The notes under the pieces: generated by a model
The model's database searches: none
Seen by the model: only the letters and a program-made list of their open reading frames with translations
What the model was told of the DNA's origin: nothing
Shown here: positions 25,001 through 33,821 of the stretch, one piece after another
How positions within the stretch are numbered: the stretch's first letter is position 1
How the letters are laid out: each line of letters begins with the position of its first letter
Position numbers and translations under genes: made by a program
From: Myxococcus xanthus
GTDB taxonomy: Bacteria; Myxococcota; Myxococcia; Myxococcales; Myxococcaceae
DNA length: 64,000 nt
Assembly: GCF_006402735.1 (NCBI RefSeq)
Contig: NZ_CP017174.1
Coordinates: forward strand, 4,343,001-4,407,000
Direction of reading: 5' to 3'

Positions 25001-28000
25001 GGCGTCGCATTGCTGGTGGCGCAGGAGAAGCTGGCGGACGAGGTGGCCGCGGGCGGCGAGCTGGTGGTGTGCGTGGACACGGAGTGGGAGACGCAGATTG
25101 CCCTCCAGCCGGAAACCACGCCCAGCGCCAACGTGGGCGGTGGAAACCTGGCGTACGTGATGTTCACGTCGGGAAGCACGGGGAAGCCGAAGGGTGTGGC
25201 CGTGCCGCACCGCGCGGTGTCACGCCTGGTGCTGGGAACGGACTTTGCGCACTTCGGGCCTGAGGAGTTGTGGCTGCAACTAGCGCCCATCTCCTTCGAC
25301 GCCTCGACGTTGGAGGTGTGGGGCGCGCTGCTGCACGGCGCGAAGTTGGTGGTGTACCCGGCGGGGACGCCGACGTTGGAGGAACTGGGCCGGAAGCTGG
25401 AGTCTTCTGGCGTGACGTCGTTGTGGCTGACGGCAGCGCTCTTCGAGCAGATGCAGGCGCGGCAGCCGAAGGCCTTGTCGAGCGTCCGCCAGGTGCTCGC
25501 GGGTGGCGATGCCTTGCCGGTGTCCCGTGTGAAGGAGCGGCTGGCAGCAGGTGGCCTGCTCATCAACGGGTACGGCCCGACGGAGAATACGACGTTCTCC
25601 AGCACGTACCGGATGGAGAGGCCGGAGGAGGTAGGCGCTTCGGTGTCCATTGGCCGGCCGGTGAAGAACACGGTGGCCTATGTGTTGGACGGGGCAATGC
25701 GTCCGGTGCCGGTGGGGGTGCCGGGCGAGCTGTACGTAGGCGGAGACGGCTTGGCGGTGGGGTACGTGGGGCGCCCGGAGCTGACGGCGGAACGCTTCGT
25801 GCCGAGTCCATTCGGCGAGGGAGAGCGGCTGTACCGCACGGGGGACATGGTGCGGTGGCTGGCCAACGGGACGTTGGAGTTCCTGGGCCGCGCGGACACG
25901 CAGGTGAAGGTGCGTGGCTACCGCATCGAGCTGGGCGAAGTGGAAGCGGCGCTGGCGCAGCACGGTGGCGTCAACGAAACCGTGGTGGTGGCGCGGGAGG
26001 ATGGGAACGAAGGCAAGCGGTTGGTGGCCTACGTGACGGCACGGGAAGGTGCCTCGCTGGACGCGGGTGCACTGAGAAGCCACGTGAAGCAACGGCTGCC
26101 GGAGTACATGGTGCCGTCTGCGTACGTGGTGCTGGAGTCGTTGCCGCTGACGCCGAACGGCAAGGTGGACCGCAAGGCACTGCCCGCCCCGGACACGGAG
26201 GGCACGGCGAGCGAGAAGTATGTGGCGCCTCGAACGGTGACCGAGAAGACGCTGGCCGCAATCTTCGTCGACGTCCTGAAGGTCGAGCGGGTCGGGCTCG
26301 ACGGAGACTTCTTCGAGCTGGGCGGACACTCGTTGCTGGCAACGCAGTTGGTGTCGCGCGTGCGGGAGGAACTCCAAGTGGAGCTCCCCCTTCGAGACAT
26401 CTTCGAGTGCCCCACGGTGGAGAAGCTGGCCCAGCGGCTGGATCGCACGTCGAAAACGGATGGCGGCGTGCAGCCACCGCCGTTGGTACGGGTTCCTCGC
26501 GACAGGGCACTTCCCCTGTCGTTCGCCCAGCAGCGCCTGTGGTTCCTCGCGCAGCTGGAACCGGGGAGCACCGTCTACAACGTCCCTGCATCAGTGCGGC
26601 TGTCCGGCGCCTTGAACGTTCCCGCGCTGGAGCAGAGTTTCGACGCACTGGTCCGCCGTCACGAATCGCTGCGCACCACGTTCCGGACCGAGAGTGGGTC
26701 GCCGGTACAGGTCATCGATCCGCAGGGCAGCGTTCGGCTCGACATCGTGGATCTGCGCTCGTTGCCAGTGACGCGGCGGGAAGAGGAGGCCCAGCGGATC
26801 GCGCAAGAGGCGTCACAGCACCCGTTCGACCTTGAAAGCGGTCCGTTGTTGCGGCTCGCCTTGCTCGCGCTGTCGGAGCAGGACCATGTGTTGGTGCTGG
26901 TGATGCACCACATCGTCTCGGACGGTTGGTCCATGGGGCTCCTGGTTCGCGACCTGACCGAGCTCTATGCCTCCTTCTCGCAGGGACAGCCGTCGCACCT
27001 GCCGGAGCTGCCGCTTCAGTACGCGGACTACGCGGTCTGGCAGCGCGAGTGGCTCCAGGGAGAAGTCCTGGATGCGCAGCTCGGCTACTGGAAGCAACGC
27101 CTGGATGGCGCGCCCCGGTTGCTGGAGCTGCCCACGGACAGGCCGCGTCCGGCAGTCCAGTCCCTGGAAGGGGCATACGTGCCCTTCTCGTTGGGCCGTG
27201 AGCTGTCCGAGGCGGTACATGCACTCGCCCGCCGTGAAGGTGTCACGCCGTTCATGGTGCTGCTGGCGGCGTTCCAGGCCGTGCTGGCGCGTTACTCAGG
27301 GCAGGACGACGTGAGTGTCGGTTCGCCCATCGCCGCACGCACTCGCGGGGAGACGGAGGGGCTGATCGGCTTCTTCGTGAACACGCTGGTGCTCAGGACC
27401 CGGCTGGACGGCAGCCCGTCCTTCCGCGAGCTGCTGGCTCGGGTCCGGGAGGTCACGCTTGGCGCCTACGCGCACCAGGACGTGCCTTTCGAGAAGCTCG
27501 TCGAGGCGCTGCGTCCGGAGCGCAGCCTCAGCTATTCGCCGCTGTTCCAGGTCATGCTCACCTTCGACAGCACGCCAGATGCTGGGGGAGACACGCAGGC
27601 CGGCATGGGGATGAAGCACGTCGCCGTGGAGCACCGGGTGTCGCGGTTCGACCTCTCGCTCGGCTTCGTGGAAGGCAAGGACGGCTTCTCCGGTGGACTG
27701 GAGTACAGCACCGTCCTGTTCGAGCCCGAGACGGCGGAGCGACTGCTGTCCCACCTGAAGAGGCTGCTTGAAGGTGCCATGGCGGAGCCGGACCGGTCCG
27801 TGTTCGCACTGCCCTTTCTGGACTCGGTCGAACAGCGGCGGTTGCTGGTGGAGTGGAATGACACCGGCTCCGGCGGCGTCGCGGAGACGAGCATCCACGC
27901 CCTGGTCGAACAGCAGGCGGCGGCCACGCCCGACGCCGTGGCGGTGGTGGCTGGTGACGAAGTGCTCACGTACCGCGAGCTCATGCAGCGGTCGGACCAG

Positions 28001-30433
28001 CTGGCGCGGAAGCTCCGCACTCTGGGCGTCGGGCCGGAGGTCCGCGTAGGCCTCTGCGCGGAGCGCAATGCGGACCTGCTGATCGCGGTGCTCGGCATCC
28101 TCAAGGCGGGTGGCGCATACGTCCCGTTGGATCCGGCATACCCGAGCCAGCGGCTGGCCTTCATGATCGAGGACTCCCAGCCTCGCGTCCTGGTGGGCCA
28201 GCGCGCGCTGCTGGACGCGCTGCCTCACGGGGACGTGGCCCGGTTGGCGCTCGACGATGCGAATGGGCTCGTGGCGGTAGCCGAGGCGGCGCCTGTGTCC
28301 AGGACCGCTCCGGACCATCTGGCCTACGTGCTGTTCACGTCGGGCAGCACGGGCCGGCCGAAGGGCGTGGCCCTGGCGCATCGCAGCGCCGTGGCCTTCC
28401 TGCGCTGGACGACGCGGGCCTTCTCGTCGGACGAGCTGGTGGGGGTCCTCGCCTCCACGTCGCTCAACTTCGACCTGTCCGTGTTCGAGATGTTCGCGCC
28501 GCTCATCCGTGGCGGGGCCGTGGTCATCGCTCGCAATGCCTTGGAGTTGCCGTCGCTCCCGGGGGCCCGGCGGGTGACGCTCGTCAACACGGTGCCCTCC
28601 GCGATGGCGGAGTTGGTACGTGCCCATGCCGTGCCGGACTCGGTGCGCACGGTGAACCTGGCGGGAGAACCGCTGGCCCAATCCCTGGTGGAAGCCATCC
28701 ACCAGTCCGCACCCGGTGTGCGGCGCGTGCTCAACCTCTACGGCCCCACCGAGGACACGACGTACTCGACCTGGACCGTGGCCCCTCGCGGCGCCACGCG
28801 GGAGCCCACCGTGGGGCGGCCGATTGAGGGGACTCGCGCGTACGTGCTGGATGCGCTCGGTCAACCCGTGCCTCAGGGCGTGGCGGGCGAGCTGTACCTG
28901 GGCGGGGCTGGGCTTGCGCGAGGGTATGTCGACCGGCCCGAGTTGACCGCCGAGCGCTTCGTTCCCGACGCGTTCAGTCCGCAGCCTGGAGCGCGGCTGT
29001 ACCGCACCGGAGATCGCGTGCGGTGGTTGCCCGATGGCGTGCTGCAGTACCTGGGCCGAATCGACCAGCAGGTGAAGGTGCGTGGCTTCCGAATCGAGCT
29101 GGGCGAAATCGAGGCGGTGTTGCGAAGGCATCCAGACGTGCGCGAGGCCGTGGTGCTCGTGCGCGAGGACGGGAGCGAAGGGCGCCGCCTGGTGACGTAC
29201 ATCGTGCCCCAGCCGGACACGGTGCCCGATGCCACGGCACTCCGGCGCTTCGTGAAGGAAGGGCTGCCGGACTTCATGGTGCCCTCGGTGGTGATGGTGC
29301 TGGCCTCGCTGCCGCTGACGCCCAACGGCAAGGTGGACCGCAAGGCGCTCCCGGCGCCGGACGCCCTCCGTCCGGAGTCGACGCGGGCCTATGTGGCGCC
29401 TCGGGATGCGCTGGAGCTCCTGCTCGCGCGCATCTGGGAGGAGTTGCTGGGCACAGGCCCCATTGGCATCCACTCCGACTTCTTCGAGCTGGGTGGGCAT
29501 TCGCTCCTGGCCATGCGGATGGTGTCGCTCATCCGCGAGCGCCTGGGACGCAGCCTGCCCGTGGTTTCACTGTTCCAGGCGGGGACGCTCGCGGAGCTGG
29601 CCTCTCGGCTCCGGCAGACACCCGGGCACGTGTCCCCGCTGGTGCCCATCCAGAGTGGCGGTTCGCAGCGGCCCGTCTTCTGCGTCCATCCCGTCAGCGG
29701 CAACGTCCTGCCGTACCTGGAACTGGCGCGGCGCCTGGGGCCTGACCAACCGTTCTACGCGTTCCAGGCCCCGGGCCTCGAAGGCGAGCGGGCTCCGCTG
29801 GGGACCGTGGAGACGATGGCCGCCACCTATGTGGAGGCCATGCGCGGCGTCCAGGCCAGCGGGCCATACCGGCTGGCGGGGTGGTCCTTGGGAGGTGTGG
29901 TGGCCTTCGAGATGGCGCGGCAGTTGGAACAGCAGGGGGAGCAGGTGGAGCAGCTGACGCTCATTGACGCCTACGCCTTCGATCAGCGGCCAGTGGAACC
30001 CGTGGGCGCGGAGTGGATTGCCGCCCGGTTCGTGGAGTTCACGGGCCAGCTCCTGGGCCTGCCCGTCTCGGAGTTGATGGCGGATGCGCATCCTGCGGAT
30101 GAGGCTTCGCTGCTGGGCCGCGTGTTGGCGCTGGGGCGGCGCACCGGCGTTCTGGCTCAGGGCGTTGGATCCGAACAACTCCACGCGCTGTACCGTGTCT
30201 ACGAGAGCAACCTCCGCGCCCTCTGGGATTATCAACCGGGACGCTACGGTGGCCGCGTCACGCTGCTGCGCGCGAGCGAGACGCACGTACCCACGGGCAC
30301 GGATGGCGGCTGGGGAGCGCTGGCGGCAGGAGGGGTGGAGGTGCACGAACTCTCCGGTGACCACCACTCCATCCTCAGGGCGCCAGCGGTTGACGTGCTC
30401 GCGGAGACGATGGCGCTGAAGTCGTCCCCGTAG
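2..30433 (+). CDS. Giant nonribosomal peptide synthetase, 3' part (at least ten modules plus thioesterase)
   Basis: The reading frame is open from the left edge of the window to a TAG at 30431-30433, about 10,143 codons, and its true start lies upstream. Domain order is: partial A-PCP, then nine C-A-PCP modules, then a thioesterase. Each C domain shows the SFAQQRLW and HHIVSDxW motifs. Each complete A domain shows FTSGSTGxPKG, GYGPTE or AYGPTE, YRTGD and [13 protein letters not shown] motifs. Each PCP shows LGGHSLLA with the phosphopantetheine serine. There are no epimerisation, methylation or oxidation domains, so the visible modules should add L-residues to a thioesterase-released peptide. 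Codes read by eye against GrsA PheA suggest Val-?-Val-Asp-Val5-Ala. That NRPS identity is certain; the residue calls are inference. No MbtH-like protein, tailoring enzyme or exporter is beside its 3' end. Confidence 0.98.
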   Translation, partial: EQMQARQPKALATVKQLLAGGDALPVSRVKERLAAGGLLINGYGPTENTTFSSTYRMERPEEVGASVSIGRPVKNTVAYVLDAGMRPVPVGGPGELYVGGDGLAVGYVGRPELTAERFVPSPFGEGERLYRTGDVVRWLSNGTLEFLGRADTQVKVRGYRIELGEVEAALAQHGGVNEAVVVAREDGNEGKRLVAYVTAQEGASLDAGALRSHVKQRLPEYMVPSVYVVLESLPLTPNGKVDRKALPAPDAQGPKTAHFEAPRTATEQKLASIFAEVLNVERVGLDGDFFELGGHSLLATQLVSRVRESFQVELPLRDVFESPTVEKLALRLEEPQAGASALHAPPLKRIPRLGALPLSFAQQRLWFLEQLEPGSPVYNIPLAIRLSGALRVDALERALRELVRRHEVLRTTFRTEGGAPVQVVSQQAVNALPVADLSSLSSEAAEAEVHQLLREESLRGFDLASGPLLRTRLLRRSEAEHVLLANMHHIVSDGWSMGVIVRELAALYGAFREGQPSPLPELDVQYGDFSAWQRAWLESGALQRQLDWWRQQLEGAPHVLSIPTDRPLPAVQTFRGANLRVSIPPALTSGVKALAQRHGATPFMVLLASFQALLARYSGQDDLVVGTPVAGRNRAETEGLIGFFVNTLALRARPSADKPFLTLLREVKDAALGGYAHQDVPFEQLVEALQPERTLSHSPLFQVMFSLQNTPVPEAFVPGLSMSAMDTEIGAAKFFLTLALEDLPDGFSGVFEYNADLFETATVQRMAAHWLTLLEAAVASPSRRLSELPLLSPKERHQLLVEWNDTTAEYPRDTPVHVQLADLATRIPETVALTWEGGQLTFAELMARSRLLAAHLRRLGVGPEVRVGLFARRSPELVVGLLAILEAGGAWVPLEPDAPRERLARILEDAAPAVLLTQRALRDLAPATSMPVVLIEDDLGSVAAEVWDASAVADNAAYVLFTSGSTGRPKGVLVSHRALARHTAWFIATLKLGTGDRVLQKASAGFDASVPELLATLVSGARLVIAPPDAESDTEVLLAALERLQVTVLQLVPSQLRVLLAHEGVARAAGLRVLVSGGEALPVELVHQARARLPSTTIINAYGPTETTVDATAWLGGDLGEGPFAPIGRPIANTQAYVLDAQGQPVPVGVPGELFVGGDGLARGYVGRPDLTAERFVPGALGHAPGARLYRTGDRVRWRSGGSLEFLGRVDTQVKVRGHRVEPGEVEAVLAEHPAVHVAVVVARKDVSDETRLVAYVVPRDEAGAVDATALRAFLAERLPPAMVPSWFVVLEALPLLPSGKVDRKALPAPDVDVSERQYVAPRTPTEELLCGFFSRVLGVERVGIHDGFFELGGHSLLATQLVSRVRSAFRVELALRELFEAPTVAELARRIDLAKRSGVEMPVLRSPAAPRARELPLSFAQQRLWFLDQLQPGSAFYNVSAVVKLTGPLDPSALEWSFEELVRRHEALRTTFRAKGGTPVQVISAEPTLAFAVVSLEALEDTEGDAAATRWAEEEAQRPFDLTKGPLLRATLLQLREREREHVLVLVMHHIVSDEWSMGILVREVAALYEALSQGHRSPLPDLPLQYGDYAVWQHEWLADDVLEAQLGYWRQQLAGAPSALALPTDKPRPAMQTFRGSMKEALWPSELWAAAKALGQREGATPFMVLLAAFQTVLSRYSGQDDVSVGSPIAGRTREEAEGLIGFFVNTLVLRTKVSQVSSFRELLAQVREVTLGAYAHQDVPFEKLVEELQPERDLSRSPLFQVTLTLQNTPFSEVQLRELTLKGVDAGERTSKFDLSLLAEEVPHGFSVAVNYNSDLFEAATMERLLGHLRVLLEAAVSAPETRLLDLPLMGREEQQQLVKEWSGTASAYPRDASLSVLFEEQVRRTPDAVAVEHEDHRLTYAELNRRANQLAHHLRSMGVGPEVRVGLCVERSLELVVSVLGILKAGGVYVPLDASYPLERLVWMKREAGVAVLVAQERLADEVAAGGELVVCVDTEWETQIALQPETTPSANVGGGNLAYVMFTSGSTGKPKGVGVPHRAVSRLVLGTDFAHFGPEEVWLQLAPISFDASTLEVWGALLHGAKLVVYPAGTPTLEELGRKLESSGVTSLWLTAALFEQMQARQPKALSSVRQVLAGGDALPVSRVKERLAAGGVLINGYGPTENTTFSSTYRMERPEEVGASVSIGRPVKNTAAYVLDGAMRPVPVGVPGELYVGGDGLAVGYVGRPELTAERFVPSPFGEGERLYRTGDVVRWLANGTLEFLGRADTQVKVRGYRIELGEVEAALAQHSGVNEAVVVAREDGGEGKRLVAYVTAQEGASLDTGALRSHVKQRLPEYMVPSAYVVLESLPLTPNGKVDRKALPAPDAERAAGDRFVAPRTPAEQKLASIFAEVLNVERVGLDGDFFELGGHSLLATQLVSRVREAFHVELPLRDVFEAPTVEKLAQRLETEPNGTQVLHVPPPTRIERTGPLPLSFAQQRLWFLDQLEPGSSSYNIPIAVKLTGTVRVDALEQAFEALVLRHESLRTTFQSSGGAPAQVIAAESMVELRLVDLSDLSEAERPSEAQRLIAEEAALPFNLTRGPLLRTVLLKQSEQEHVLVLVMHHIVSDGWSMGVLVREVAALYEACSQGLSSPLPELPLQYADYAVWQREWLQGEVLESQLAWWKEQLQGASQALELPTDKPRPAVQTFRGASRDVQWPRDLWESVKVLAHREGATPFMVLLAAFQTVLSRYSGQDDLCVGSPIANRTRAETEGLIGFFVNTLVLRARLTGNPTFRELLAQVRERTLGAYAHQDIPFERLVEELKPDRDLSRSPLFQVMFILQNTPTVDLHLPGLTLAGMDGDSRTSKFDLTLELAETPQGLSVSAVYNSDLFEPETMDRLTGHLRVLLEAALQTPDTRLGELPLLGAGEQRRLLVEWNDTRSDFVPNTIQALFEAQAAKTPDALAVVAEDSRLTYEALNRRANQLAHHLRSLGVGPDVPVGLYLDRSASALVGLWGILKAGGAYVPLDVTFPVERIRSVLADAGAQALVTQAALAEILRWDAGGVVRLDADASSLLERSERNPEPSAAPENLAYVIFTSGSTGRPKGVAIEHRQLVHYVEGASRRLELPEGASFASVSTLAADLGHTAVFPTLCQGGALHLVSRECAADPSALAALFEREAVDCLKVVPAHLQALLASGKPERVLPRQRLVLGGDVSDWALMDRVHELSPDLVVFNHYGPSETTVGVLTLQVERGPQGRVSASVPLGRPIPNARVYVLDAYLRPVPVGIPGELCIGGRTVGRGYLGRADLTAERFVPDAYADDPGARMYRTGDRARLLADGRVEFLGRMDDQLKVRGYRVELGEVEAALERHPSVRESVVVAHESGTDGKRLVGYAVPKPGHTLEVDTLRDFLGQTLPDYMVPQALVVLEALPLTPNGKVDRKALPPPDFQSVDAEAVVAPRTATEELVAGLFSEVLGLDRVGIHSGFFELGGHSLLATQAISRLRGTFGVELPLRDLFEAPTVAALAARVDRWVRAGAGFAAPPLKPRTGLTSALPLSFAQQRLWFLEQLAPGSAFYNVPAVVKLSGPLDVAALERSFDALVRRHESLRTTFRADGGTPVQVISPVGQVVFTVEDLSGLPESEQEAQRRADVEALRPFDLAKGPLLRTTLLRLGEREHVLVLMMHHIVSDGWSMGVLVREVAALYEAFSQGRPSPLPELPVQYPDYAVWQREWLKGEVLEAQLGYWKQRLEGVPAALELPTDKARPAVQTYGGALRHEVWPKALWRDMEALGRREGATPFMVLLAAYQGVLSKYAGQEDVCVGAPIAGRTQGETEGLIGFFANMLVLRTKVSPALSFRELLAQVREVTLGAYAHQDVPFEKLVEELQPERDLSRSPLFQVTLTLQNTPVTEVALGDGLTLSGVESEGRTSKFDLSLVVEEVQDGVVVAANYNTDLFEAETVRRLLHHLRTLLETAIAGPEKRLLDLSLMGSEEQHRLVKEWSGTAPAYPRDASLSVLFEQQVRRTPDAVAVEYEDQRLTYAELNRRANQLAHHLRSMGVGPEVRVGLCVERSLELVVSVLGILKAGGVYVPLDASYPLERLAWMKREAGVAVLVAQERLADEVATGGEWVVCVDTEWEAQIALQPETTPSANVGGGNLAYVMFTSGSTGKPKGVGVPHRAVSRLVLGTDFAHFGPEEVWLQLAPISFDASTLEVWGALLHGAKLVVYPAGTPTLEELGRKLESSGVTSLWLTAALFEQMQARQPKALSSVRQVLAGGDALPVSRVKERLAAGGLLINGYGPTENTTFSSTYRMERPEEVGASVSIGRPVKNTAAYVLDGAMRPVPVGVPGELYVGGDGLAMGYVGRPELTAERFVPSPFGEGERLYRTGDVVRWLANGTLEFLGRADTQVKVRGYRIELGEVEAALAQHGGVNEAVVVAREDGGEGKRLVAYVTAQEGASLDAGALRSHVKQRLPEYMVPSAYVVLESLTLTPNGKVDRKALPAPDAQGSKTAHFEAPRTATEQKLASIFAEVLNVERVGLEGDFFELGGHSLLATQLVSRVREELQIELPLRDIFESSTVGKLAERIDTSRGTAEAAVRAPPLTRASRSDALPLSFAQQRLWFLDQLEPGSPFYNVPSVVKLTGRLQTTALEASFSELVRRHESLRTTFRVVGGEPVQVIATEPLQPFQQLDFSELETERESTVRRWIEEEIQRPFNLETGPLLRATLLKEGEASHVLVLVMHHIVSDGWSMGVLVRELVALYEAYSQGRESPLAELEMQYADYAVWQREWLKGEVLKEQLGYWRKQLAGAPAALELPTDKARPAVQTYRGETRGLEWSKGLWEGVKGLAQRENATPFMVLLAAFQVVLSRYARQEDVCVGTAIANRTRAETEGLIGFFVNTLVLRTKVSAASSFRELLAQVREVTLGAYAHQEVPFERLVEELQPERDLSRSPLFQVMLVLQNAPGGAVSLPGLKLEAAESSGKTSKFDVTLGLGESSAGGLSGALEFNSDLFEAETMERLLGHLRVFLETAVSAPELSLAELPLMGREEQQRLVKEWSGTASTYPRDASLSTLFEQQSQRTPDAVAVEYEDRRLTYAELNRRSNQLAHHLRSMGVGPEERVGLCVERSLELMVSVLGILKAGGVYVPLDASYPLERLTWMKQEAGVTLLVGQQKLLESMMLSDTESMVCVDTAWETQIAHQPESNLSSSVAGGHLAYVMFTSGSTGKPKGVGVPHRAVSRLVLGTDFANFGPEEVWLQLAPISFDASTLELWGALLHGAKLVVYPAGTPTLEELGRKLESSGVTSLWLTAALFEQMQARQPKALASVRQLLAGGDALPVSRVKERLAAGGLLINGYGPTENTTFSSTYRMERPEEVGASVSIGRPVKNTVAYVLDGAMRPVPVGVPGELYVGGDGLAVGYVGRPELTAERFVPSPFGEGERLYRTGDVVRWLGNGTLEFLGRADTQVKVRGYRIELGEVEAALAQHGGVNEAVVVAREDGGEGKRLVAYVTARTGTGLEASALRNHMKQRLPEYMVPSAYVVLESLPLTSNGKVDRKALPAPVTMLGTPGSDYVAPRTPTEELLAGTFAQVLGVERVGSKDNFFELGGHSLLATQMVSRIRSTFRIELPLRDLFEAPTLSALSERVDHAIRSGASITAPPLKPRADGSRVLPPSFAQQRLWLLDQMERGSASYNVPAVLRVEGPLQAEVLERSFVELVRRHESLRTTFSTRDGKPVQIIAAEPVLAFRSIGLESSAEAARTAEVTRLVEQEAHQPFDLERGPLLRVTLLKLSEHDHVLVLVTHHIVSDGWSMGVLVRDVTALYEAFLQGRPSLLPELPVQYPDYAVWQREWLKGEVLESQLAYWKRQLEGAPQSLDLPTDKPRPAAQSFRGGHLDQSWPLALWERVKALARSEGATPFMVLLAAFQVVLARYARQDDVCVGSPIAGRTQGETEGLIGFFTNMLVLRTKVSPASSFRELLAQVREVTLGAYAHQDVPFEKLVEELQPERDLSRSPLFQVTLTLQNTPVTEVKLGDGLRLSGVESEGRTSKFDLSLVMAEVPDGVMAMVNYNSDLFEPGTMDRMLGHLKVLLEAAVTDPEKRLAELPLMGSEERQRLVKEWSGTASTYPRDASLSVLFEQQAQRTPDAVAVEYEEQRLTYAELNRRANQLAHHLRSMGVGPEVRVGLCVERSLELVVSVLGILKAGGVYVPLDASYPLERLAWMKEEAGVALLVAQEKLADEVAAGGELVVCVDTEWETQIAHHPVSNSSANVGGGNLAYVMFTSGSTGKPKGVAVPHRAVSRLVLGTDFAHFGPEEVWLQLAPISFDASTLELWGALLHGAKLVVYPAGTPSLEELGRKLESSGVTSLWLTAALFEQMQARQPKALASVRQLLAGGDALPVSRVKERLAAGGLLINGYGPTENTTFSSTYRMERPEEVGASVSIGRPVKNTVAYVLDAGMRPVPVGGPGELYVGGDGLAVGYVGRPELTAERFVPNPFGEGERLYRTGDVVRWLSNGTLEFLGRADTQVKVRGYRIELGEVEAALAQHGGVNEAVVVAREDGSEGKRLVAYVTAQEGASLDVGALRSHVKQRLPEYMVPSAYVVLESLPLTPNGKVDRKALPAPDAQGPRTAHFEAPRTATEEKLASIFKEVLNVGRVSVDEDFFELGGHSLLATQLVSRVRESFQVELPLRDVFESPTVEKLALRLGHAQVGGLVPQAPPLKRAQRQGALPLSFAQQRLWFLDQLEPGSAFYNVPVSVRLTGVLDVGALRRSFDELVRRHESLRTTFHAQDGMPVQIVSDTATTRLEVLARGTPDDGEGGLETKRLVEQAALRPFNLETGPLLRATLLKEEEAHVLVLVMHHIVSDGWSMGVLVRELVALYEAYSQGRESPLAELEVQYADYAVWQREWLKGEVLEEQLGYWRKQLAGAPAALELPTDKGRPAVQTYRGETRGLEWPKGLWEGVKGLAQRENATPFMVLLAAFQVVLSRYARQEDVCVGTAIANRTRAETEGLIGFFVNTLVLRTKVSAASSFRELLAQVREVTLGAYAHQEVPFERLVEELQPKRDLSRSPLFQVMLVLQNAPGGAVSLPGLKLEAAESSGKTSKFDLTLGLSETDEGLSGGLEFNSDLFEAETMDRLLGHLRVLLDAAVAQPETRLAELPLMGSEEQQRLVKAWSGATAHYPREASLAQLFDAQAQRTPDAVAVEYEDRRLTYAELNRRANQLAHHLRSMGVGPEERVGLCVERSLELVVSVLGILKAGGVYVPLDASYPLERLTWMKQEAGVTLLVGQQMLLESMGLDDTESRVYVDTEWETQIALQPETTPSANVGGGNLAYVMFTSGSTGKPKGVAVPHRAVSRLVLGTDFAHFGPEEVWLQLAPISFDASTLELWGALLHGAKLVVYPAGTPSLEELGRKLELSGVTSLWLTAALFEQMQARQPKALSSVRQLLAGGDALPVSRVKERLAAGGLLINGYGPTENTTFSSTYRMERPEEVGASVSIGQPVKNTVAYVLDAGMRPVPVGVPGELYVGGDGLAVGYVGRPELTAERFVPNPFGEGERLYRTGDVVRWLSNGTLEFLGRADTQVKVRGYRIELGEVEAALAQHGGVNEAVVVALEDGGEGKRLVAYVTARTDTGLEASALRSHMKQWLPEYMVPSAYVVLESLPLTPNGKVDRKALPAPDAHSHKAAHFEAPRTPTEEKLASLFSEVLNVGRVSVNDDFFELGGHSLLATQLVSRVREAFRVELPLRTVFESRSVETLGRRLDGASGAAVSLRGPPLVRASRGGALPLSFAQQRLWFLHQLDPDSTFYNVPVAVKLLGVLDVAALERSFHSLVLRHEALRTTFRSEAGVPTQVISPSGRGALEFVDLSALQGTEKTQEVQRRTELETLRPFSLETGPLLRATLLKEEEEAHVLVLVMHHIVSDGWSMGVLVRELVALYEAYSQGRESPLAELEVQYADYAVWQREWLKGEVLEEQLGYWRKQLAGAPAALELPTDKGRPAVQTYRGETRGLEWPKGLWEGVKGLAQRESATPFMVLLAAFQVVLSRYARQDDVSVGSPIANRTRSETEGLIGFFVNTLVLRTRLDGNPSFRELLTQVREVTLGAYAHQEVPFERLVEELQPERDLSRGPLFQVMFVLQNTPGGAVSLPGLKLEAAESAGKTSKFDLTLGLGESSAGGLTGALEFNSDLFEAETMERLLGHLRVLLEAAVAEPAKRLAELPLMGSEEQQQLVKEWSGTASAYPRDASLSVLFEQQAQRTPDAVAVKYEEQRLTYAELNRRANQLAHHLRSMGVGPEVRVGLCVERSLELVVSVLGILKAGGVYVPLDASYPLERLAWMKAEAGVALLVAQEKLADEVAAGGELVVCVDTEWETQIALQPETTPSANVGGGNLAYVMFTSGSTGKPKGVAVPHRAVSRLVLGTDFAHFGPEELWLQLAPISFDASTLEVWGALLHGAKLVVYPAGTPTLEELGRKLESSGVTSLWLTAALFEQMQARQPKALSSVRQVLAGGDALPVSRVKERLAAGGLLINGYGPTENTTFSSTYRMERPEEVGASVSIGRPVKNTVAYVLDGAMRPVPVGVPGELYVGGDGLAVGYVGRPELTAERFVPSPFGEGERLYRTGDMVRWLANGTLEFLGRADTQVKVRGYRIELGEVEAALAQHGGVNETVVVAREDGNEGKRLVAYVTAREGASLDAGALRSHVKQRLPEYMVPSAYVVLESLPLTPNGKVDRKALPAPDTEGTASEKYVAPRTVTEKTLAAIFVDVLKVERVGLDGDFFELGGHSLLATQLVSRVREELQVELPLRDIFECPTVEKLAQRLDRTSKTDGGVQPPPLVRVPRDRALPLSFAQQRLWFLAQLEPGSTVYNVPASVRLSGALNVPALEQSFDALVRRHESLRTTFRTESGSPVQVIDPQGSVRLDIVDLRSLPVTRREEEAQRIAQEASQHPFDLESGPLLRLALLALSEQDHVLVLVMHHIVSDGWSMGLLVRDLTELYASFSQGQPSHLPELPLQYADYAVWQREWLQGEVLDAQLGYWKQRLDGAPRLLELPTDRPRPAVQSLEGAYVPFSLGRELSEAVHALARREGVTPFMVLLAAFQAVLARYSGQDDVSVGSPIAARTRGETEGLIGFFVNTLVLRTRLDGSPSFRELLARVREVTLGAYAHQDVPFEKLVEALRPERSLSYSPLFQVMLTFDSTPDAGGDTQAGMGMKHVAVEHRVSRFDLSLGFVEGKDGFSGGLEYSTVLFEPETAERLLSHLKRLLEGAMAEPDRSVFALPFLDSVEQRRLLVEWNDTGSGGVAETSIHALVEQQAAATPDAVAVVAGDEVLTYRELMQRSDQLARKLRTLGVGPEVRVGLCAERNADLLIAVLGILKAGGAYVPLDPAYPSQRLAFMIEDSQPRVLVGQRALLDALPHGDVARLALDDANGLVAVAEAAPVSRTAPDHLAYVLFTSGSTGRPKGVALAHRSAVAFLRWTTRAFSSDELVGVLASTSLNFDLSVFEMFAPLIRGGAVVIARNALELPSLPGARRVTLVNTVPSAMAELVRAHAVPDSVRTVNLAGEPLAQSLVEAIHQSAPGVRRVLNLYGPTEDTTYSTWTVAPRGATREPTVGRPIEGTRAYVLDALGQPVPQGVAGELYLGGAGLARGYVDRPELTAERFVPDAFSPQPGARLYRTGDRVRWLPDGVLQYLGRIDQQVKVRGFRIELGEIEAVLRRHPDVREAVVLVREDGSEGRRLVTYIVPQPDTVPDATALRRFVKEGLPDFMVPSVVMVLASLPLTPNGKVDRKALPAPDALRPESTRAYVAPRDALELLLARIWEELLGTGPIGIHSDFFELGGHSLLAMRMVSLIRERLGRSLPVVSLFQAGTLAELASRLRQTPGHVSPLVPIQSGGSQRPVFCVHPVSGNVLPYLELARRLGPDQPFYAFQAPGLEGERAPLGTVETMAATYVEAMRGVQASGPYRLAGWSLGGVVAFEMARQLEQQGEQVEQLTLIDAYAFDQRPVEPVGAEWIAARFVEFTGQLLGLPVSELMADAHPADEASLLGRVLALGRRTGVLAQGVGSEQLHALYRVYESNLRALWDYQPGRYGGRVTLLRASETHVPTGTDGGWGALAAGGVEVHELSGDHHSILRAPAVDVLAETMALKSSP
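1067..4246 (+). other. NRPS module 1: C-A-PCP, specificity unclear
   Basis: The C domain has an intact HHIVSDG motif. The A domain differs clearly from the repeated type: it uses [12 protein letters not shown] after the core A3 motif and [12 protein letters not shown] at core A5. The eye-read ten-residue code is D-A-P-Q-V-G-A-V-D-K, which I cannot match confidently. The terminal V-D-K is shared with known Gln and Glu codes, but proline at position 239 is unusual. The PCP serine codon is at 4067-4069. Confidence 0.93.
4247..7426 (+). other. NRPS module 2: C-A-PCP, valine-like code, altered C motif
   Basis: The A-domain code reads D-A-L-W-L-G-G-T-F-K, and the G-G-T-F ending is typical of valine activation. 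The C domain carries HHIVSDE in place of HHxxxDG, with the GAA codon at 4667-4669, the only such change among the nine C domains here. The PCP serine codon is at 7247-7249. Confidence 0.93.
7427..10624 (+). other. NRPS module 3: C-A-PCP, aspartate-like code
   Basis: The A domain is of a different lineage: the usual FDAS segment is replaced by [10 protein letters not shown], and core A5 reads [12 protein letters not shown]. The eye-read code is D-L-T-K-V-G-H-V-G-K, one conservative change from the established Asp code DLTKVGHIGK. Asparagine or a modified aspartate cannot be excluded. The HHIVSDG motif is intact and the PCP serine codon is at 10442-10444. Confidence 0.93.
10625..13798 (+). other. 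NRPS module 4: C-A-PCP, valine-like code
   Basis: The A code is D-A-L-W-L-G-G-T-F-K. The A and PCP DNA is nearly identical to module 2, including the stretch that follows [14 protein letters not shown]. The PCP serine codon is at 13616-13618. This is the first of five consecutive valine-like modules. Confidence 0.93.
13799..16981 (+). other. NRPS module 5: C-A-PCP, valine-like code
   Basis: The code is D-A-L-W-L-G-G-T-F-K. The A domain differs from its sisters mainly in the segment before core A3 ([17 protein letters not shown]). The second half of the C domain is almost the same as in modules 7 and 8. The PCP serine codon is at 16799-16801. Confidence 0.93.
16982..20158 (+). other. NRPS module 6: C-A-PCP, valine-like code
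   Basis: The code is D-A-L-W-L-G-G-T-F-K. The C domain begins [20 protein letters not shown], a variant of the [20 protein letters not shown] found in the other modules, but its HHIVSDG motif is intact. The PCP serine codon is at 19979-19981. Confidence 0.93.
20159..23332 (+). other. NRPS module 7: C-A-PCP, valine-like code
   Basis: The code is D-A-L-W-L-G-G-T-F-K. The A domain shares with module 5 the unusual LLVGQQ-LLESM variant before core A3, so the two seem to be sister copies. The PCP motif is GGHSLLA with serine codon TCC at 23153-23155. Confidence 0.93.
23333..26509 (+). other. NRPS module 8: C-A-PCP, valine-like code
   Basis: The code is D-A-L-W-L-G-G-T-F-K. The C domain starts [20 protein letters not shown]. 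Its acceptor half matches modules 5 and 7 up to about 24110, then switches to the [12 protein letters not shown] / [10 protein letters not shown] type seen in other modules, which looks like a recombination joint. The PCP serine codon is at 26330-26332. Confidence 0.93.
26510..29639 (+). other. NRPS module 9: C-A-PCP, alanine-like code
   Basis: The A domain is of a separate lineage ([27 protein letters not shown]). The eye-read code D-L-F-N-N-A-L-T-Y-K is a well known alanine code. The PCP ([12 protein letters not shown], serine codon 29501-29503) is divergent from the others, as expected for a carrier that faces a thioesterase. Confidence 0.93.
29640..30433 (+). other. NRPS terminal thioesterase domain
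   Basis: This is a type I thioesterase of the alpha/beta-hydrolase fold. The nucleophile elbow is GWSLGG with the Ser codon at 29885-29887. Asp lies in the following LIDAYAF segment and the catalytic His in GDHHSIL near the C-terminus. It releases the peptide by hydrolysis or cyclisation; the sequence alone does not tell which. Confidence 0.95.
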
Positions 30434-30445
30434 ACGTCCACCTGT

Positions 30446-30480
30446 CGCAGGTGATGAGGCAGACACGCTCATCACCTGCG
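30446..30480. terminator. Hairpin between the convergent NRPS and lipoprotein genes
   Basis: A perfect 13-bp inverted repeat (CGCAGGTGATGAG and its complement) encloses a 9-nt loop, 13 bp after the NRPS stop and just beyond the end of the opposing gene. There is no clear T tract, so it may act in both directions. Confidence 0.75.
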
Positions 30481-30487
30481 CTGGAAG

Positions 30488-32011
30488 TCACATCCTGTCC
30501 GGAGGAACGGGCAGCACCCAGATCTCCCGCCCGTGCACCGCATCTTGAGCGGTGAAGTAGATGAAGTCGCCCGCGCGGAGCAGGTCCTGCGGATAGGAGG
30601 ATGCGGGCCCGGGGAGGATGTCCTGGAGCAACCGGGTGCCTCCTGGTTGCCCGTTGCTCACCCATAGCTCGTGGCCGTGGGCCGTGTCGTAGGCGTAGAG
30701 GACGACTCGGCCGTCATCCGTGGGAACGGGCGTGGGCACTCGCAGGTCCGGGGAGACGATGAGCGGTTGGTGCAGCAGCTTCGTGCCCTGCGTGGTGCCA
30801 TCCGTCCTCCACAGCTGGACATCGAACGGGGCGGGACTCCCGACATCGTAGAAGAGCGTGAAGTAGAGCTTTCGATCGGTCGCCGTGAACGAGGACACGA
30901 AGATGAAGAACTCGCGCGGTGAGTTCGCGTACGGGTTGGGGATGGTCGCGACACGGTTCGAGCGCGGGTGGCAAGTCGGGTCTGGATCCAACTTGCGGAG
31001 GTCGGTCGCCGTGTAGCCAGGGGTGAACGTCGCGAAGTAGAGGCGCTTCTTGAAGACGGTGATGGGCTGCGCCTCCGAACCCTCGGGTCCAGGCCGGGTG
31101 TCCTCGACGAGCTCCGTGCCCCGGGCCGTGCCGTCACTGCGCCACAGTTCGCGTCCGTGCTCGCCGTCGTTGGCGGAGAAGTAGAGAATGCCCGCTGCGG
31201 CAGTCAGATTCCGCGGAAATGACGACCCCGTGCCCGGGAGGATGTCTTTCACCAGGCGGGTTCCCGCGGAGGTGCCGTCGCTGACCCACAACTCCGTGCC
31301 CGTCTCAGGCATGCCGAGACTCATGAAGAGGCGGTTGCCCACGCTCGCCACGTCCAGGGGACCGTTCACGGCCTCCTCTGGACCCAGGTTCTTCACGCGC
31401 ACCGTGCCCGCGGAGGTGCCGTTGCTGCGCCAGAGCTCCACGTTGCCGGAGGCGATGATGGCCGGGCGGACCACCCGGAAGAAGAAGAGGGTGTCAGCCA
31501 CCGCGATGAAGTTCTCCAGGATGGTGTAGCCGGAATCCGGGCGGAGGTTCTTGATCAGACGCGTGCCAGCGGTCGTGCCATCGCTCACCCACAGCTCGGC
31601 GCCGTGCTCCTCGCTGAAGCCCCCCGTGAAGAAGAGCTTCTTGTCCACCACCGTCAGCCGTCCGGGCGGGTCCACCAGGTGCTTCACCGGCACGGTGCTC
31701 GCGGTCGTTCCTTCGCTGCGCCACAGGGCGCCCTTGCCTGCCTCGAAGTCAAAAGCGGAGAAGAAGAGCCGACCCCGGAAGGACGTCAGGTCCGTGGGCG
31801 TGGGGCCGCCGAATGGGCCAGGCACCGGGTCCTCGGGCGGCGGGTAGATGTCCTTCAGGAGAGAAGCCGGGCCGAGCTCGGGATGCCTGTTTTCCCATTG
31901 AGCCGAGACCGTCTCGGGTGCGTCAGTGCCCGAGAGTGGTTCCTCCGTGAGGGATTCCCCGCATCCCATTGCCAACAAACAGACTCCCACCAACAAACGC
32001 CATGCACGCAT
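30488..32011 (-). CDS. ELWxSDGT-repeat lipoprotein (beta-propeller-like)
   Basis: This encodes a 507-residue putative outer-surface lipoprotein. The ATG at 32011 was chosen because it follows a GAGGGGGA ribosome-binding site and opens a lipoprotein signal (MRAWRLLVGVCLLAMGCGES, with Cys in LAMGC); the frame is open further upstream without such support. After the signal, seven to eight repeats of about 50-60 residues carry variants of ELWxSDGTxxGTxLVKD, for example GAELWVSDGTTAGT and GRELWRSDGTARGT. Repeats of this kind are common in large myxobacterial secreted proteins and are expected to form propeller blades; function is unknown. The neighbouring gene at 32154-33596 is a paralogue in the same direction. 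Confidence 0.9.
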   Translation of the reverse strand: MRAWRLLVGVCLLAMGCGESLTEEPLSGTDAPETVSAQWENRHPELGPASLLKDIYPPPEDPVPGPFGGPTPTDLTSFRGRLFFSAFDFEAGKGALWRSEGTTASTVPVKHLVDPPGRLTVVDKKLFFTGGFSEEHGAELWVSDGTTAGTRLIKNLRPDSGYTILENFIAVADTLFFFRVVRPAIIASGNVELWRSNGTSAGTVRVKNLGPEEAVNGPLDVASVGNRLFMSLGMPETGTELWVSDGTSAGTRLVKDILPGTGSSFPRNLTAAAGILYFSANDGEHGRELWRSDGTARGTELVEDTRPGPEGSEAQPITVFKKRLYFATFTPGYTATDLRKLDPDPTCHPRSNRVATIPNPYANSPREFFIFVSSFTATDRKLYFTLFYDVGSPAPFDVQLWRTDGTTQGTKLLHQPLIVSPDLRVPTPVPTDDGRVVLYAYDTAHGHELWVSNGQPGGTRLLQDILPGPASSYPQDLLRAGDFIYFTAQDAVHGREIWVLPVPPDRM

Positions 32012-32060
32012 GAATGTTCCCCCTCGATCTCGGGTGGCCGGCCCCTCGCCATCGGTATGC

Positions 32061-32075
32061 GTGGCGAAGCGCCAC
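32061..32075. terminator. Short hairpin after the second ELW-repeat gene
   Basis: GTGGCG and CGCCAC flank a 3-nt AAG loop, in the 142-bp gap downstream of the 32154-33596 gene. It is a possible terminator or stabilising hairpin and has no T tract. Confidence 0.4.
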
Positions 32076-32153
32076 CGCCAGGGGGCGTCCTCGATTACGC
32101 GCGGCACCTGTTCACCAAAGCCAGACGGGGGCGAACGCCATCTCCGTGCGGGC

Positions 32154-33596
32154 TCAGGGTTTCGTCTGAATGCACTCGTTGGCGGGACGGAAGGGCAGGG
32201 CGTAGAGCTCGCGCCCGCTGGCTACATCCTCGGCGGTGAAGAACACGTCCCAGCCGGAGCGGATGAAGGCGCGTGGGTCTCGCGCTGTCCCCGCGTCGAG
32301 CTTCCGGGTGCTGGACACAGTGCCGTTGCTCACCCAGGGCTCCGCGCCCTGCCCCGTCGTCGCGCCGAAGAAGAGCCAGCCCTGGATGGCAGTCAGCTCG
32401 GTGGGAGAGGCGCCCTCCATCCCGGGCACCAGGTCCGCGAAGAGCTTCGTTCCTCCCGACGTGCCATCGCTCACCCACAGCTCGCGGCCGTGCCGGCCGT
32501 CATCCGCCGCGAAGTAGAGGTGGTCTCCGAGCACGGTCAGGGACGCCGGCGCCGAGCCCTCCGCTCCAGGCCGGAGGTCCTTCACCCGCCGCGTGCCGGA
32601 CACCGTGCCGTTGCTGACCCACAGTTCCTCGCCCTCCGGCGCGTCCGAGCCCGCGCTGAAATAGAGCCGGCCCTGGAACGCCACCAGGTCGTGCGGGTAC
32701 CGGCCCGGAAAGAAGCGCAGGCGGCGTGTGCCCTCCGCCATGCCGTCAGTGACGTAGAGCGTGGCCTCGCCTTCGTCGGGGTCCACCAGGAAGAAGAGCC
32801 TTTCGCCCACGGACTTCATGCGGAAGATGACAGTGTCCTCGAAGACCTTGAGGAGGGGCGTGAAGGCCGCGCCGCCTTCGCTGCGCACGAGCCAGTTCTC
32901 TTCGCCCACGCTGATGACGAAGTAGAGCGAGCCGTCGTGAATGGCGAAGCGGCGAGGGAAGGAACTGTCCTCGCCTGGGACGAGGTCCGCGACCTCATGG
33001 GTGCCGGCGTCCGTGCCATCGCTGGTCCACAGCTCGTTGCCGTGCGCGCCACCCGGCGCGGCGGCGGAGAAGTAGAGCCGGCCCTGGTACGCGACCAGCG
33101 TCTGCCCATCTCCCAGACTGGCGCCAATGGGAAGCACGCGCTTCACCAGGGACGTACCTTCGGACGTGCCGTCGCAGGTCCACAGGGCGCGACCATTCAC
33201 GCCATCGTCCGCGATGAAGAAGAGCCGGTCTCCCACGCGTGTGAGGTCGGTGGGATTGGAGCCCTCCGGTCCCGGCGCGATGTCCCGGAGCAGCCGGGTT
33301 CCTTCGCCCTGCGTGCCGCTGCTCGTCCACAGCTCGGCGCCGTGTTGACCGTCATCCGCAGTGAAGAAGAGCAAGCCATCACCGTGAAGGCGTTCCTGGA
33401 TGGCTGCGTCTTCGGGGCCGGGGTGGATGTCCGCGAGCCTGCGCACGCTGTTCCCGCAGGGCTCCCATGTTCGGTGGTCCGCGGGCCGCCGTGCGGACGC
33501 TTCATCGGATGATGGGAGTGTGTCGTCCACCGGTGGTGCCTCACAGGCAGCCAGAAGGGGCAGCAGTACCGGGAACGCACGCCAGGACTTCGTCAT
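32154..33596 (-). CDS. ELWxSDGT-repeat lipoprotein (beta-propeller-like), paralogue
   Basis: This encodes a 480-residue putative lipoprotein. The ATG at 33596 was chosen over the more distal ORF start because it follows CACGGAG and begins MTKSWRAFPVLLPLLAACEA, a signal ending in a lipobox-like LAAC. About eight repeats follow (GAELWTSSGTQGEGT, GNELWTSDGTDAGT, GEELWVSNGTVSGT, GRELWVSDGTSGGT and degenerate copies), each with LYFSA or LFFTADDG strands between them. Its close relation to the 30488-32011 gene suggests a tandem duplication followed by divergence. The function is not known; extracellular binding or adhesion is a guess. A divergent gene starts 225 bp upstream. Confidence 0.9.
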   Translation of the reverse strand: MTKSWRAFPVLLPLLAACEAPPVDDTLPSSDEASARRPADHRTWEPCGNSVRRLADIHPGPEDAAIQERLHGDGLLFFTADDGQHGAELWTSSGTQGEGTRLLRDIAPGPEGSNPTDLTRVGDRLFFIADDGVNGRALWTCDGTSEGTSLVKRVLPIGASLGDGQTLVAYQGRLYFSAAAPGGAHGNELWTSDGTDAGTHEVADLVPGEDSSFPRRFAIHDGSLYFVISVGEENWLVRSEGGAAFTPLLKVFEDTVIFRMKSVGERLFFLVDPDEGEATLYVTDGMAEGTRRLRFFPGRYPHDLVAFQGRLYFSAGSDAPEGEELWVSNGTVSGTRRVKDLRPGAEGSAPASLTVLGDHLYFAADDGRHGRELWVSDGTSGGTKLFADLVPGMEGASPTELTAIQGWLFFGATTGQGAEPWVSNGTVSSTRKLDAGTARDPRAFIRSGWDVFFTAEDVASGRELYALPFRPANECIQTKP

Positions 33597-33821
33597 CAGC
33601 GGCTCCGTGAGGTCGAGACCATCTTGGAGCGTCAATCTGTGAATGGTGGGGGCTTGCCCCACCTGCCCACGGGCCCTGAACGCCGTTTGTAACGTGACGC
33701 TTCACACCGGTGTGACACCTGTCCGTTTCACTTCCCAAGAAAAAGTTGGAAACATTGAAAAACAGGACACACTCCTGGTACTCCGAGAGCACCTCCCCGC
33801 GGTACCGGAAAGGTGCACTGT
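33597..33821. promoter_or_regulatory. Divergent intergenic region with a 14-bp palindrome
   Basis: The spacer lies between two divergent lipoprotein genes. It contains the perfect palindrome TCACACCGGTGTGA at 33702-33715. A lower-GC stretch follows (AAAGTTGGAAACATTGAAAA at 33753-33772), where a promoter for the rightward gene could lie. The palindrome could bind a dimeric repressor or activator; no regulator gene is adjacent. Confidence 0.5.

Larger units (their letters stand above)
2..26330 (+). repeat. Tandem array of near-identical NRPS module segments, ~3.18 kb period
   Basis: The marker GAGCAGATGCAGGC recurs, almost unchanged, at 2, 6362, 12731, 15911, 19094, 22268 and 25445. Successive distances are 6360, 6369, 3180, 3183, 3174 and 3177, that is, one or two module lengths. 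Around each marker the A-domain and PCP DNA is nearly identical for more than a kilobase, including synonymous positions. This points to recent duplication or gene conversion. Modules 1, 3 and 9 do not share the repeated A domain. Confidence 0.95.

Noticed and set aside
120..29500. Many long antisense and +1 frame ORFs (up to ~730 codons) inside the NRPS gene
   Set aside because: They mirror the repeats of the sense gene, have Arg/Pro/Ala-rich nonsense composition and no domain motifs. They are high-GC shadows.
30600..33400. Regular short repeats considered as a CRISPR array
   Set aside because: They encode the in-frame ELWxSDGT protein repeats and vary at synonymous sites; repeat spacing and length do not fit CRISPR.
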